This document shows, piece by piece, positions 22,974 to 39,100 of a stretch of 64,000 bases of DNA. The position numbers were made by a program, and so were the translations under genes. Location of the stretch: contig JACDQD010000008.1 in assembly GCA_019843655.1 (NCBI GenBank), forward strand, positions 10,388,442-10,452,441. The letters run 5' to 3'. This stretch comes from Lethocerus indicus. Taxonomy: Eukaryota > Arthropoda > Insecta > Hemiptera > Belostomatidae. Within the stretch, counting starts at the first letter, position 1; each line of letters starts with the position of its first letter. Below the pieces are notes generated by a model, which was not told the DNA's origin, searched no databases, and saw nothing but the letters and a program-made list of their open reading frames with translations.

Positions 22974-25900
22974 AATTATGAACTATGAAAAAAAACATTT
23001 GTCCCACTAGAATAAATATGTGCTTTTGACACCATTTCTTAACACGATTCGTGAGTTGATTACGCAAGGTGTAAAACTGACAAAGTAGTTCCAGGCTTTC
23101 TTTCCTACAGACAAATTCTTGTGTATTGATAATGTGTACAGTGTTGTATGATGTATAACAGACCTGTATGCATGGTGGTTTATGAGAGCTTCAGAAGATA
23201 TCTCGCTGGGGGAAAGAGAGAAAATAAACCCCGAAATAACTCGCATATGTGAAATCACGAAATTAATAAACGACAATAAATGATTCGTAATTTTTTAGGC
23301 CTTCGTAGAGCACCTTACTTTCTCTTAAACATTAGAAGTAAACTGCTTACATCCGGCCGAATACAGTTATCGTTTATATTTTGGAAGGAAGGGGGAGGGA
23401 AGAGATTTCCCACGCGTTGTGAGTTTCAATTAGCGATTCAATGTCCTCGGGAGAGACCTTATGATGGATTCAAAGTTCGTGCGTTTCTAGCGGTTGTGTG
23501 GCCGACATAATCATCCGAGAAGAGGGTCTCACCGGCGCCGGCCCATTAATCAAAAATATGTTTCATTTATGAGGTCATTCGCCGGGCGGGGCGGGGGAAT
23601 TTAGCATCCTCAACCCCCGGGGGGAGAGGTCGGGGTCGAGGCGGCGGGCACCTACCCCACTGTCCGATAATGCGAGGGGCGTAGGAGGAGGGCTCCCCCG
23701 TCCGTTATGTTGCCTCTCAATGGACCTCTCATTAGCGGTGCAGCACACCTGCCCTCAAACCTCGAAGCACGTACCTCGGCAACCGTCCTCTCCGGGACGT
23801 CCGACCGACCTATCGTCGCTCACGACTTTCTAAATTATGCCCGTGGATGTTCCCTTTGAATCCGGCCCCTTCCGGTAATTAGGTGTCCGCCGCACTCCCA
23901 TTCGGATCGGTCGGGGAGGGTCCAAAAACGTAGGGCAGAGGTACAAAACCGCCATTTAGAAAATATACTTCTTTTTTGCCAATTTCCACTAATCGGCCAT
24001 ATATTTAATATGAATAGACAGAACTGTACAATAATAAAATAGAAACTGTCCATCGGATTAATATAATTATTTCTACCGATATTACATGTAAACGAAATGT
24101 GTCATTAGGATCATATTACAAGTACTGCGTAATAGCGATGCTTTCTTTTTATGTATAACATCATTTATAATCTAGTAAGTTCACTAAACCGATATTTTAA
24201 TAGACCCTTCATCCGCGACTTTACCTAACAATTTAAAGGTTAAGTGGCCAAAAATAATTTAAGGGTAATTTTTGAAATGTGGATCGGTGCTAAGGGCAGG
24301 TGGCGGTGACTGGGCCTAGTTTTTTTAGCTCGGTTGTGAGCCGGGCCGCCGGCGGGCGTAATTATCCGGAGGCAGAGAGGGACAGGGGCAGAGGTAGAGG
24401 CACACGGGCGCAGAGAGACGGGTACACTGGCACAGATAGTCTGCAAGCAAGGGCTCGGCTAATTGTGTGTGTGGCGCCTCCTATTTGGGTCAGGGTTGGT
24501 TCACTCACCTCGGTCTCTCCTTCCTCTCCCGCCTTCCGGCTCCCCCTTTTATATCTTTCTCCTTCGCTCTCTCTCTCCCCAATCTCACTCCGATTTAATT
24601 CCCTCTCCGTCTTTATTCCATTTTCCTTTTATATTATCCTTCCTCTCTCGCTATTCGTTCCACTTACCTTTTCTGCTTCGATATCTCTCTCCCACCTCAC
24701 CGCCTCGGACTTGTTTGAGGAAGACGGATTGCTCCCGCCCCGAGGCACACTGGACATTTGATACTTGGAAGTGGTCAAAGATGACATGAGATGTCGTGAA
24801 AGATGAAATAAGAAATCAGATGAACAAATATTAAATTACACGATCGTGAACATCAAATAGGCGAGAAATTGACTGCAATTTCAATGGATGTTGAACCCAC
24901 TTGCTTGAATAGGTAATTGGCATTACAAAAAATACGGCACGAATTTCAACAAAAATCTCTTCATAATTGCTGGGTGGGACTGAAATTGATATATAAAAAA
25001 TAGTACAAATTCGACTTCGACTCCCCCAACTTGGGTCCAGGATGTTTCAGATGTACCTAGGTAACGGACGATGTTTGTAAGTAAAGATCGGATCCGAACT
25101 ATTATTATATAGTCAAGAGAATCGTAGTGATTTAACTAACTATATTTGCTAAACTAATATATGGACACATGGTGAAAATTCGTAATACAAAAATATTAAT
25201 GCAACGCGAGACGCGGGTCGATTAAATTATGTATCCATTACCCTGCTGGAAAGTTTTTGCTAAATGCGGGATCGTCTTTCTGCGGGCCGTCCTTCTTTCC
25301 TTCCTGGTTTTCCTTCCTGTTTTTCCTTTCCGCCGGTATTGTAGGTCTGCGGTATCGGAGGCGGGCAACCGAACAACTGGCCAGCCGAGTGGTTGTAGGT
25401 CAGCGAGACCGCACCGGCTAAGGACGCCTCTCATAAATCTCGGAAAAGGTTAGGGAAGGCGCGGGGATTTACGGATTCGTGTCGGTTGTCAATCGGCAAA
25501 CGCTGCGGAGCGGCGTGGGCGCTGTCCCGCCGTGACCGGCCCGACGGTCCTTGGCACCGAAATCCCACCAATAATTGTCTTAGCCAAGCATGGCCGTAAC
25601 CGTCAAACGGTGGGTCTCGTATCTCGGTGGAATATCGTAAAATTCCTGTAATTTAATGCGCAGTAGTTCCACGTAAACTATTGCCCTAATGGGTGATTCT
25701 CATATGACCTGTTATTTTTATCATAAGCAGTATTCACAGTAATATACGAGTTCGCCTCCGAGTGCAATTTCCTCTTGTGTTTTCATTTGGCAATGGATCC
25801 GGCAACCTCACGGCCCCAGTTTAACTTTAAGGCCAATTTCAAGCCGACAATATAACACTGCTAAGGAACAGTACGCACTTGAGGGCTACCCTCCTCGAGA

Positions 25901-27100
25901 TATGTTTTCCACCGAAGGCGGTCGCCGCACTAAGAATTTACACCGAAAAGACGAGATTTCAAGAGCGGCGAAAGCCTAGGTCTGGCCAAGGAGAATGGAG
26001 TGAATAAAACTGCAACTGCATTGTCACGTGGAGAGAGTGGTAATATCGCAAACTCACGTTAAATTAATAACATTGTTAAACTTTGTTAAATCAATAACAA
26101 TGTGTTGCCAGTATGACTGCTTCCATCGGCATGCAGTATGCATCTCATTGTATTACCAACTGGAATTCTACTGGCGGTGGCGGAAAGCTCAATCGGATTT
26201 AGCACGGGGCAAGCGAGGAGAAATCCAGAATCGGGACTAACTGTACACAGAAGCCTACTCAAAACGCGCATATTTTTTTATTCGAGCCTATATTTGCCGC
26301 ATGAAAAATATTTTCCAATACCGGCACAGTTTTTTCGAATACGCCGTTATTGGGTGAGCAGTTTACAAGGGGCTATTTACCGGGCGAACAACGGTCAGCC
26401 TCGGGGTTCGGGCATCGCACGCGAAATTCAATCAGAGGGAGAATTACAGGAAGTGATGGAAGGAAGGGAATGAGGAACGGTTTTTCACGGTCCTGAAACA
26501 GAGAGGCGGGATGCCTACGGAGTTATTCAATTTATAACAGACGAGGGCAACGGTCTTTTTACCCCCCTTGCGCGCTGATTCATCAATCCAACGGACCCGA
26601 CCGATAGTCGCTGATTATTTCCTTCGTATTTTTTTTCCATCCGCATAATTAGGGATTGCCTCATAATGGAATAAATGCGGGGGGTTTTAATCCGATGATT
26701 AAATCGAGCTTTGGTCACCCGTTCAAATTAAATAAGAAAAAAAATAAAAATAAATAACGAGACCGATTCCAGGAAGACGGATGAATGAACGCGGTGGGAA
26801 GAAGACTCGACAGATGATCGACCGAAAATTCGGTAGCCTAGGGCAAGGTACCGGAGCCGATATACAAACTAGATACCGACATGTTGTGTTTTACATACAA
26901 TAGGTAACCTTTGTTCCGCAATGAGGAAAAGTGGGGTTCCTTAGGCGATCTGCATATTTACAATCGCCGATCTTTAAAAATGAAGCGGCCACAGCGTACA
27001 ATAGCTTGCATACATAATATAAAGTTTCAACAGGATCTCACGCCCGATTTATTGAACAAGGAATAATTATAATACACTGCACCAATGGGGACACAATTAG

Positions 27101-27163
<63 letters not shown>

Positions 27164-30100
27164 AATGTATACCAATTTTTTTTAAACATATACTTCCATA
27201 TGTACCACTTTTTCTGTATAAATGTCACGATAAACCTTTTTTAAGAGTAATCCGTGAAATTTTTTTAGAGGCCAACGTGTCCTTGTTCCTCTCACTCATT
27301 TCGCACGGGGGAGGGGACCCATTCTGTCAATTTTTTTACTGTCCTCAATATCGCCACGATATTGTACCAGTGTTAAATTATGGACGGGTGTCCATAACCG
27401 GGCAGTTCTTTAGCGATATTTTTTTACGGTTATACGTAACAATTTCTAACTTGGAGTGCTATGTTGGTTCCTACCGATGCAATAAACTTCATTGATTAGA
27501 GGTCGTTAAATATTATAAATCCCAACATAACACGATTTACAAGAATATATTAATTTCGAAATATTTATGTACTGTATGTATATACATTAGCCGGCAACTA
27601 ATTCCCATTAATCAAAGACAGTATAAACTTTCCACTCCGTCTTAATTTATTAAACGGGTTTTATTCGTCGATATTATGTAACTCTGGAGGGAGTATCCAT
27701 GTATTACTGCATTTAAAGCCCAAGATTCGCGGAATTGAAGCATATATAAACAAACACGCGCCGTGGTCACGCGCATATACACGGCTGTAAACAAAATTAA
27801 ATAGGGATAGCGTAGACGTATCTGCCAACACCGAGGGTGATTAATGCGGCGCACTTGTCTACAAATGCAAGGTGAGGGTAGTAATCTGTTTCCTATTCTA
27901 ATCAACCTGATATAATGCTTTTGTCTTGAAAAAATACGCTATGTTCGGAAATCCCGCTACTAAAAGTGATCAGATTTCAATTGGTGGAGCGCGGAGGCGG
28001 CGGAGGAGGAGTCTGATCGCAATTGGGGGCTGTCATCTGTGGTCGGGTTTCTCTTCTGGTTCCGACGAACGGGGATAGGGGAGCACCCAATATAGAAAAA
28101 GGCGTGGGGCTGAAGAGGGGAGTTCACTCTCGTTCACCCGACTACAATTCACCGGCGGTAATCAGATGTTAATTGGCCCGGACGGATTGAGCTCCGGTCC
28201 CGGGGCCGCACAGCTCTAAAGTAGGAGAGATATCTAGTCACGTATTTGACTCTTCTGCTTTCGACTCACGCCCAAATTACAGTACAACACAATTCCCTGC
28301 CCCCTTCGGCGGCCGCGGAGGAGGACGAAAATTTCGCAATTTTTTTTTCTATATTTCACCGAGCCGACCCCCTCCCTCCGCATTCCGACGGGTAATCTTT
28401 ACCCCGGGCCTGTTTTACGATGTGCCGTCGTGATTTCTGCAATTCCTTAACTTTAGCCTATAATTTTTATTCGAGTTATACGCGAGTGGGGAACCGGTGG
28501 CGGGGGCCACAGCGATAAAAATACACGGGTATATACCGAAACCGCAACGTTTTATCCGAACGGCCTTAATTGGTCGCGACGGTCAACCGCAAAAATGGGA
28601 TTAGTTCTCGAGCATAATGCATACGCTGGGACGTCCGAATTAATTTGGACAAATGTAATTTTGTATAACTGAATATTTATGATTTGCCGGCGTTCCGCTT
28701 TTTTGTTTTGTCGAACACCGACAGTATTAATTTACTTGGTACACTCGATGCCATAATTAGTATTTTTTGCCTAACAGTCCCCACGAATTAACTTCGAAGT
28801 TACTCCGAGAGGCTAAACCCACCGCAGAAGGCAGTCCCTCCTGTTTTTTCTATCCGTTGATTTATATTGAACTTATTTCTCTTTCTTGAGCTTATTTGTA
28901 ACCTTTATCCTTAAGCTTACTTCTTTAAGATACATTTCATCGTAATTTTTATCGGAAGATGTAAAGGATCTAGTATTTCATTTTTTGCCCACATATTCAA
29001 ATTATTAGCATTCTACAGTTATTTGACACCGCACACTTAATTAATTGTCCCTGACAATATTTATCTCTAAAGAGTTGGACAGAATAAAATTTCCTTAACA
29101 CACTTTTACATCGTACATTTTTATTAGCTAATCGATTCGAGTGAACCGATCGACTCAAGTGAAACGAATTTCCAGACTGGAAAACTTACTTTGCCCAGGA
29201 TTGCATGCATCACGGTACAACGGAGGGAACATGACCGGATTTCATCAATTCTCTGAAAAGAGATTTATTCCTTCAATATTGCGCAATTGTCACGGAACGA
29301 ATCTCGTCCCGTTGGCGTTTAACATGCGCCGTCAATTATTTCTATCGAAAAAAAATAACCCGGGCCGTAAATCAATCGCACTTTCGTTTTCTGATATCCC
29401 GCCGACAAATAACTGACGTGTCGGTCGTTGCATAATTCCGACCGGTCGAAGGCACCGTTTTCCCGAGGAAGTGCGATCGGAGGAAGGCCCCCACGTCTGG
29501 AATTCCGTACGGTTTGTTTCGGGAAAGCGGGTCGAAATAAATCAGGCCTAATGGGCGACGGCCACGCGATTCTCCCTCCAACTATATGTGGGCGTCTCTA
29601 CGATTAGTTACTTAACGCTCTTAGTTGTGAAAAACCTTTCTTCTCTCAATTAATTTGCGGACGTGAATAACATCAGAAAATCATCACATGAACATCAATA
29701 GAACGAATAATAAAAATTTAAAAAAATAAAATTTCCGGAACGGATACTTCAGTTCGACTCCGAAGAGCTTCAGCACGTATTCTGTGTTAAGGTCTTAGGC
29801 GCCGAGGAAGTGTCCTTAATTCCCTGAGCAAGAAATAAGCCGGCACACTTACGCATACGCACGAGTGCAAGAGTAGTCACGCAAGCACACGTCCACAAGT
29901 TCATTCAAAATGCACGAATAATAACCTAAGGCCAGCGGTACCCGAGGGTGAGGTCAAAAAATAAATGAAGAAAAACTGTGTTCATTAGACGTGGAAAGGA
30001 ACAATTAAAATACTGAAAGAAATATCCAAATTACAATCATACAAATGTAAAATGCGGCGGTAATAAATAAATTTAATTGTTGAAGACGGTTGAGTCGTAG

Positions 30101-33100
30101 GGATAAAATGATTGTTGAATGTATTTGACATCAATAACACGGGGAGAATCCAGGAACAATTGCATAAAAATACAGGTATATGCTTTTATCGTTTGACGTT
30201 CTATTTTGTTTCTCTTTCACTTGTATTTATATTCTTTCAATCCAGGTTGAATTATATATTTGCCGAATTTTCTGCGATTGAATATAAACCGTGATTCCAT
30301 TTATACTGTGTAAATACATTTTGTTAGAAATAAATCGGTATAACTATGCCGATCAACTATGTCCTTAAAGCATTATACGTCGCTATTTACCGTAAGAACG
30401 CAACAATTTAGATAGAGTGAAATACTATAACGAAAGAGAGGGAAATACGAAGGAAAGGAATGTTTAATGGCACATTATTAGGGGGAACGAAATAAATTTT
30501 CATTTAATTCAAGTAGCAAATTAGGCTACTAGATTCGGCCGGTCCTTGTATAGGGGACCGGAAACGGAGTCTTCACCGGAGGGCCGTCTAATGGGCCGGC
30601 TCTCCTTTTACATAACAACTTCCGGAAGGTAGCCGGCTAATAGAACGGGGGCCGGTGCTGTACACGGGCGGGACGAGGAGGAGGAGGAGGAGGGGGAGGA
30701 GGAGGAGAAGGAGGAGGAGGAGCACGAGCCCTCGATTCACGAACGCTATTGGAAAGTCGAAACCGGGTCCCACCCGGCCGAAGAGCATTTTCCCTTGTCT
30801 CCGCTCGGCGGTAGTAGGCCTCTTTCGGTTGGCTGGCCCATAAATCTAATTGCTCCCGGCCGGCCGGCCGGCCCGAGGATAAATTGCGGCTGAGTCTAAT
30901 CCCGAAATCGGGACGGCGTGGCCGGGGCTCCGTTCGTGCCGTTGTTTCCAATGCATTCACTTCCTCTCCACTTAGGGGCCGGCAGAGTACTTTCTGTGCA
31001 ATATCCGTCCCCGACCAATCTACCCGACCCGGCAATCGATTTCCCGTTTTTTTTTCTCTTCCAGTCCGGAATCGTATCCTGCCTCGGGCGCACTCTTGTC
31101 ATACGGGCTTAACGTAGCGAGTAATTGAATAAAAGGTAGTTATTCATTCGAGCACTCTTGGCACAGTCCCATTTCAAATGAACCTTTTGGAAATTAATAA
31201 ATACATTTCCAGGTTCCAATAAACGAACCGTTCAAATTTGTGTAGTTACACATTTGAATTGTGCTAATTAACGAGTCCAGAACGTAACCGAAGAAGATGT
31301 ATAGTCTCCCTGATTGTATCACATGCCTAAATGTTTTATCACCACTCGTCCGTCTACTTAGTTGGGACTTACTTACTTAATCTCCTGGCTAATTGTTAAA
31401 AAGTTTAATGTATTCATAGGAGTGCAGGTTTACACCACACGTGTGGGCTTCTGCCTCTTCTCGCTTGATTCGAGCTGATCCCTTTCACAACACGGCTGTT
31501 TCCAGTGAAACGCACAATATACAATTTTTGGTGAAATGCAATTTAGCGTGAGGTCACCTTGGCGTAAAACGTTATATCGAAATATAAGCCTCCGAGTATA
31601 ACTAACCCGTATAAATAAATTGCGCCTACGCTGCTCCGGTGATTTTAACGGTGGGTTAGATGATAAAGACATTATTTCAACGGCTCGAGCGCTCGGGCTG
31701 CATATTCCCCGGGCCGTTATCCCCCCAACGCATTATCCATAATACGATGGAATTCTACAGATAAAACACGGCCGGCAATTCCGTTTCTGTGTTCTTCCGT
31801 GGAAAGAATGGGAATTGTGAACCTCGGACGTCGAAGAATGTGCCACATTGGGGAGGAAAGAAAGGGCATGATAAATAACTGTGATTGGATCGGTAAGGCC
31901 GACAATTTAGCCGAGAATTTCATAATGCGCGACAGGAGGGGGACCGACCGGAGAGCCATCCTACTTTCTTGGCGGACAGTCAATGGGTTACCCAAATAGG
32001 TATGTGTGTTATTTAAATTTGACTTTCACGATTCAATCACTCTGAGGACGCCGACCACTTCCTCTCAGATATTTAAGATGAAACGGCTTAGGCGGTTTTA
32101 TTTACCGTGTTCCCTTTGGAAAAGCCTTTTTCTGAGTCACTTTCAATGTATGAGAGATTTTCAAAGGAACTTTAATTATACCGTGAAAATTAAACCAATT
32201 TCCAAAATTTAGAGCCATTACGTGTAACATATTTTATATGAGGTGTGCAGTTAATCCAGTCCAGTTAATGTAAACGTAAGCGTCAATTCATCTGTAATGA
32301 GAACTGTATTCGAATGAAATATTCACAGCTAACTGGCCAATCAAATTATGCACTCGGCTACGTTGGCTGGATAATTAGCGTCGACAGGACAACATAGGTT
32401 TCGGTTTTATTCTAATTTTTCTTGATTTGCAATTCAAAATCTTATTCTTTCGCAAGAACAATTCATAATCGTCAGGAAATCCAAAAGCTTTAGTAGTTGA
32501 CGCATTTCATATTCCCATTGCGGCGCTGTCATACATATTCACAATTTTGAAATGTTTTCATAGGTATCTAATAATTCATACTGTATCGCTGACGTGCGTT
32601 TCATGTGGTAACAGAAAACATACACGATCATTTATTTTTCCGATTACTTTTTCCCGTATCAACGATAAGCAAATTAAGTTCAGAAGAGTGGACGTAACGA
32701 TGGAGTCAGCGAAAATGTCATTGAACTCAAGTTGACTGTTCTGAATTATCCGCGGTACAGATCTCTGATTTTGCAAAAGATTCCACGGCGGAAGCCACTG
32801 AAGGAGTGCAGAACCTATTTGACATACCGATCAAAATCATTTGTTGATACAGGTAACAAAAGAGATTTCAAAATGTCAACACATAAGTTGAATTACAACA
32901 GTGAGAAGGTGTAAAACATTCTATCATACGTATAGCCCCTTCCATTTTGTAACATACGAAACAATTAATTTATCTCGCACTGCCTGTCAGATTCAACTAG
33001 ACGATACATTGATTTCTTTTATTTATAAGCAACTCTACGACATGCATAGCGGTAGTATTGAAAGTGTAACCTATTAATGTGAGTTTCGTATGCAGCTGGT

Positions 33101-36100
33101 GTAGTGCACAACCTATGCCGTTACAACAGACCGCGCTCGATCTAGAAATGTAATATTGAAATCGTAACCCGATCGGGACAGTAATTAATTCAAGTTTCAG
33201 CCTTTCGAGACAACTTAAAATAAACCGTTCAGCTCGGTATTCCAAACAGATTAGATACACTACAATTAAGGCGCCGGAAGATAAGACCACTTTTCAGACG
33301 GACTACTTATAACTTTTTTTTCTTATTGCCGATATTATCGTGCCCGGACTCCCGGGTCACGTAGATCTCAAATTAAAATTCATTAAAGAGCGAACGCTAA
33401 ATTAGCGCCGGTCGGTGGGTAAAGCGCTCGCCCCCTATAACTTCTGACCTGACCCGAAAAGGAGGTGATTTTTTTTTTTTCTTATTGCCCCTTCGTCGAG
33501 GGACCGTTGCTCAAAACAGAAGTGGGCGGCCGAAGTTGCGCAACTACGCAATTAATCCTCGTGTATATCTGCACAGCTCTTAAAACACACATAATTACCT
33601 CGCCCTCTCCCCACCTCATACAATATTTCGAGCGGGGGCCGTTACCTCTTCCGAAGAGGGGCCTCCTTTGCGTATCGGACCTAATCTCCGAACAGCCGAA
33701 AGGGGTCAGATTAGCGGCTTTCGCCGGCTACCTGGCTCTCGACTACTGAAAGCCTCTCGGACAAGATATTGTTGAACAGGAGAAAAAGATAAGCCATTCC
33801 GATAATAATGTCACTATATAGAGCTTTGAGGCGAACTCGAATAAATAAATTCATTGAAAAAGATGTGAATGAAGAATTAATTAATAGTATGTAGTCGTAA
33901 TATATATACAAACACATAGAAAGGTGTGCGTCAAGTGTATAAAATGCATTAAATATTTGCAGAAGTGCAGCCACGGTTCTGGACACTAAATCAGGTGTTT
34001 AAAGACTAACACATTCAAACTTCCCTGTTATACCATATCCAAGAGAAAATATTAAAATATGTAAATAAACTTAGGAAGGAACATGAGACGGAATATGTAC
34101 AATTATCATACATAAAATACATAAAAATACTGTATTAATGTATTGAAATAATTATTATTGTAAATTTACAACACAAGTGCCTCGGTTACTAGAAGAGTGC
34201 CTCGTTAGAGGTGTAGATTTCGAACTATTTCCTGTTCAACAACCCTGGTGCTTTGCCGAAATTAGATAAACAGCTTAAGTCCGGGTTTAGATCTTGCTTA
34301 CACAACTTATACAACTTTAATACCACGCGTATAAAAAAAAATTCACGGCGAACGAGAAACGGACACGGGGAGAAACCTCTCAATCACCCCCAATCTTCCA
34401 GAGTAACTCACTGACCTTAAAAAAGACCGCAAGCAAGAAGGAGGGCCCGTGCCACCGGCTGGGCATTACTGAACCCGTGTTATTAGTATAATATTAGTGA
34501 AAATGAAACTGCAGCGCGGCGAGAGATCGGCGAACTGTGAAGTGGTTGTACGATTTCCCCGGGTGTCCCAACCGTCGCCGCAATACTCAGTGTTCAAAGA
34601 GATTGGTGAATTAAGGCGATTTTCGATGACGACTTATTGTAATTATTTTATTTTACAAAGAAAGAAAGACATAAATTGAGTATTGTCGATTGCAACCAAG
34701 GGGGGAGCCTGTGTCGACTTCCGCCTGACCTAGAATGTCGAAAATCGGTGCGGAACTGTGTTCTGAATCGGGGTGTCCCCTGTCCTGAGGATTTATGGCC
34801 GGTGGAGGTAACTCGATAGCTGTTGCTAGAGAACCGGAGGCCGGTCCCAACCGTGTCAGCGTGCCGAGCACACGGCCGGCCTAACACCACACCGCACCTA
34901 CAAATCTTTCACCGGGTACACGCGCTGTTCGATGTTAACACGAAATTTTAATACGAAACGGCTTCACCAGGACTCGGTACGTCCAGAGCATGTATCTTGT
35001 CATTGCAAGTATTATGCGGTAAGCGCCAGTTACCCGTGTAGTTGACCGATAGATACACCGGGCTACTAGCGCCGCCATTAAGCCCACCACCAGTTCAAAT
35101 CTAGTATATGAAATCTTGGCTGTCTTGCGAGGGTTCACAAGACGCCCTTGCGATTTTCTGAATCAACTCGTTGATTTTATGCACGCATTCCCATTTCCCA
35201 GTTGGACGTCAGTAGCCGATTTAAATCCATAAAATAACTAGTTTAGACTGGCTACCTTCCAAAAACTTGTCACCGGCGCTATGACGTTGGCGAAGAGCGC
35301 GATATGATTCGATGTGTATACAGAGGCAAATAATAACAGTCACACCACCCAACCCAACGTCACCTATGTGTTACTTAATATTTGAGAGAAATAATTTATA
35401 CCTTAACCCCATCACTCTTGGGCCTCAAAAATAAATTAATATTAATCATACAGGAGGCTCCTTTCGTTTGAAAGGGTCATAGACGGTAACATTATCACCT
35501 GCACGTGAACAGACGGTTTTCATAGTCTCAGGAAAAAATAAACCGAAATAGAATTATAAACTAATTCAAATTAAATCATCTATCTGAATTCTGGACATCA
35601 GCAATTTGAATCCCACGGACAGGCTCGATCATAAAATAATTTTGGGATAAATCATTAGATTGAGAATCAGTAGATTAACACCTCTACTAGATTCTTAATT
35701 CCCAATAATGCTTAAATCGAAATCTAGCCTTTATTTATATAATCTACGACGAACGGTATGTCAAAATATACCATAAAAACCGGGCTTTACGGGGCACGTA
35801 AATACCGGCTCGATCGTTCGATTCTGAGAGCGTGTGGGCGAATATGCCGGCTTTTTTCTTGAATAAAATAATCGGCATCATCGACAGAAATTAGCCAGAA
35901 TTCGCTTCCGCTCTTCTTGAGAGACTTAAAAAAAAATAAAATCGTATGCAAAATAATCCAGTTTCTATAACTGGTTCCTGACGCAATATGTATAACGGAG
36001 CGTTGTTTCAAAGAATCCGACAGACTGCGAAGCGCTAAAGCTACAGAGCGCGCGATGCTAAATTTTCATTAGGGTATTAAAAAGTAATAAAACTAGGGAA

Positions 36101-39100
36101 TAATTAAAACAACTTATCGTATTCTACTCTGGAGAAAGTTGGTTGTCTGATTCCCGCGTGTGTTTTGTTTCGCAACCAAAGAGGCCGCCCTAGATAAGTG
36201 GATAATATTGTTCAGATAACGGGGTGATAACCCGGAATCTAGTCCCCACCGAATCGTCCGGATAAATTTCCTTTTTATAAAACTCCTTTTATGCTTTCTA
36301 CAAAGTAGGTAGCCTCCGACGAAGATAGACAGAAAATTGCACCAGTTGTATATTACAAGGTATCGCATACACACAAAAAATATATTAAAATTAATGTCAC
36401 TTTAGTGAAGTGTACAATAGTATACGAATGAGTCTTGCGTAGGCTAATATTATTTATTATTCATGTACGGTATACCAGTATGGCCACATTATACCTGGAG
36501 AATACTAATAACTAAGAAAGGATTTGAATCAAGCACTCAACTGTACTTTCTTCGACACGACTAAGCGAAGGAGAATGTAATTATTCGCAAATGCCATTGC
36601 TTCCGACAGGAAAATAATCCGCTTTTGTTTTTTCCGCACTATTTTCTCGGGGTCGAGACACGTAGCACCGTAACACGACAGTGAAAAATTATTCGTAATC
36701 ATTACCGGAGACAATTTCGAATTCAATGCTCAACGGGCGATTTCCATTAGGTGTAAATTCGCACTGAGAGGGCGCCTGGGCAAATGCCAAGGGCGCAGGG
36801 ATTTTGAATGTAAATCTGGTTCACAATCATTTATTAAGTCTCAACACAATCAACTTGGATAACATTCGTTTCTTCCCCCGACACTTTTAAAGACAAAAAG
36901 TTAACCATTGTATTTCCATACGACAATGCGTCATACTAAATTATACCTATAAACTGCCGCTATACTTGAAATTTATTCACGATCACCGCGTCTTGCCACG
37001 GATTGTGAAACTCCCATGACTATCTATTATCAATTATTTTGGATATTCAAACCTGCCTGAACCTTGTGGCAAACCCTCGCGTTTAAAATTTAGTCACATT
37101 AAAGCATAAAAAATTATCCGAACACCAGTCATTACTGCAAGAACATTCGTACCATGGCCATTGCAAATTCTGCATTACGCTTTATAATGTTTAATAACGT
37201 CTTGGTAAAGTGATAGTGTCACTGGATAACTCTCAATGTTTGGAACCGTTAACGCGATATTGAATATCAAATTATAATAGTATAACCTAGCTACTGATAT
37301 TATAACTTATTGGGAGAAAGTGTAAATGGGTATACTAAAGTATTAACAACATAAAAGTAATTGTATTAAATGTCTTTCTTATACTCTCCTAATTTGTACA
37401 TAGCCGTACATAAGACAAATTTACACCCTACTAAAAATTAAACACTTGAAAGAATTCAAGGAATGCTATTAGGTGCGAGATCTGCAACTGTGAAACAGTG
37501 GGCACGAATCGCTTTCCCTATTGGAACGCACTGCCGCCGAATCTAGGAAGGCTTAAACCGGTCCTGGAATAGCTCAAAACAGCGAAAGGTGACAGACGCA
37601 GATAGGCCGGCTATAAATTTTAATTTTTATTTTAAATCCTAGGAGTAAAAACGATACAAATTAGCGATCTGAGCAGGGGAACGGAGTGTGGGAGGGGGGG
37701 GGGAGGGTGCTTCTACCGGATGCGCAAATTCCCGCTTTCCTGTCGGGCCCAGAGAAAGCCGCGCACTCGCTCCCTGTCGCTCATACCCGAGGCGGTGTCC
37801 CCGCCGTCTAATTTCCAGCTTTTTTTTTTAATTTCCCCGCCCCCCCCTCACAGCCGCCATTACCGCTCAATCGACGATTAGACATGTAAATGTATTCCCG
37901 GCGTTTTATCTGTTGTTGTTTTTCTTTCACCCGGTCACGAATTCGCTATGTAAAGCAGTCCTTTCCCCTCATCACTACCAATTTTAAATCTAGAGGTTCG
38001 GCACTACATTTTAAAATGGCCGTAGAAATATACATATCTGTCTATATGTGTTTTGACTTTCTACGAACCTGAACACGGTCAGATAAGAAGCGAATAGCGG
38101 AAGGATGAATAAATGGGCTTCTTCATGAGTAACAGGATGAAGAAAACTTAAAGTAATGAGTTGTGAGGTTGTACATCGTAGTCTATTTATAATCACGAGA
38201 GCGTTAAATATTATAAAAGTAAATATTATGTGAAGCATTCAGAGGCAGAAACTCATAAGGGAGATATTTTGAAAAAAGTCGGCACATCTGCCGTTCAGTC
38301 GAACATGTTTTACTCGACATTTTTTGTTGCAAACTTTAAAATTATATGTATGACTAGGCCATGACACCATAATGAATCGCCAATAAGTGGCGTAGGAGTT
38401 TAATTTTGTGCGAAAACTGGATCTATTAAGTTATTAAAATAATATTTCATGCTCGACAAGTCGCCATGTGAGTGCCAGCTTGTCGCGCAAATATAGGCCG
38501 ACGCGTCCCCGAAAGATAATAATAACATTTCTGCACTATTACGGATCGCTCCGACATTAAAAGTGTTCATTTTATACAAGGCAATGATAGAAAACAGTGT
38601 CCTAGAATATTTAAATTTAGATCAATTAACCGGCTAATTCTGCAAGGGAATGACACCGCAAGTTAATAACGAGCAGTCGTTTCATACTTTATTCTACTGG
38701 CCCCTTTGAAAAAACCGAACCGCCAATGGAAATACGAAAATATTCGTTCTCTTTGCGCGAAATTCAATGGATTTGCTTTACAATTTCCACTCTATGTAGA
38801 TGAAAAGTACCAATAACAGAAATAATAAATCAAGAAGCCCAGTTTTCGTTGATATAACCTGATTTTTGTCCATACGGTTTTAATGACTCGAACGCCCATT
38901 ATAAAATTGGGAGCATTATTACAGCTCAGAAAAAAAAGAAACCGCAATAATCGTTCATCATTCGTATCTCTGCATACATCAAATCAGTCATTGGAGCAAA
39001 TCAAACAACAATTTCACTGCTCAGAGTTTCATTAACTCGAGTTGTTCTCGGGTAGATAAAAAAAATTGTAATTTAGCGGTCGCATCGAGCTCGCATTATG

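Noticed and set aside
24300..24789. Two overlapping open frames of 108-153 codons
   Set aside because: They cross a C/T-rich low-complexity stretch and code Ser/Pro/Leu/Phe runs; by-products of composition.
30588..31117. Overlapping open frames up to 132 codons on both strands
   Set aside because: Produced by GGA and CCGG repeats in a GC-rich block; every frame is open together, with poly-Pro or poly-Arg runs.
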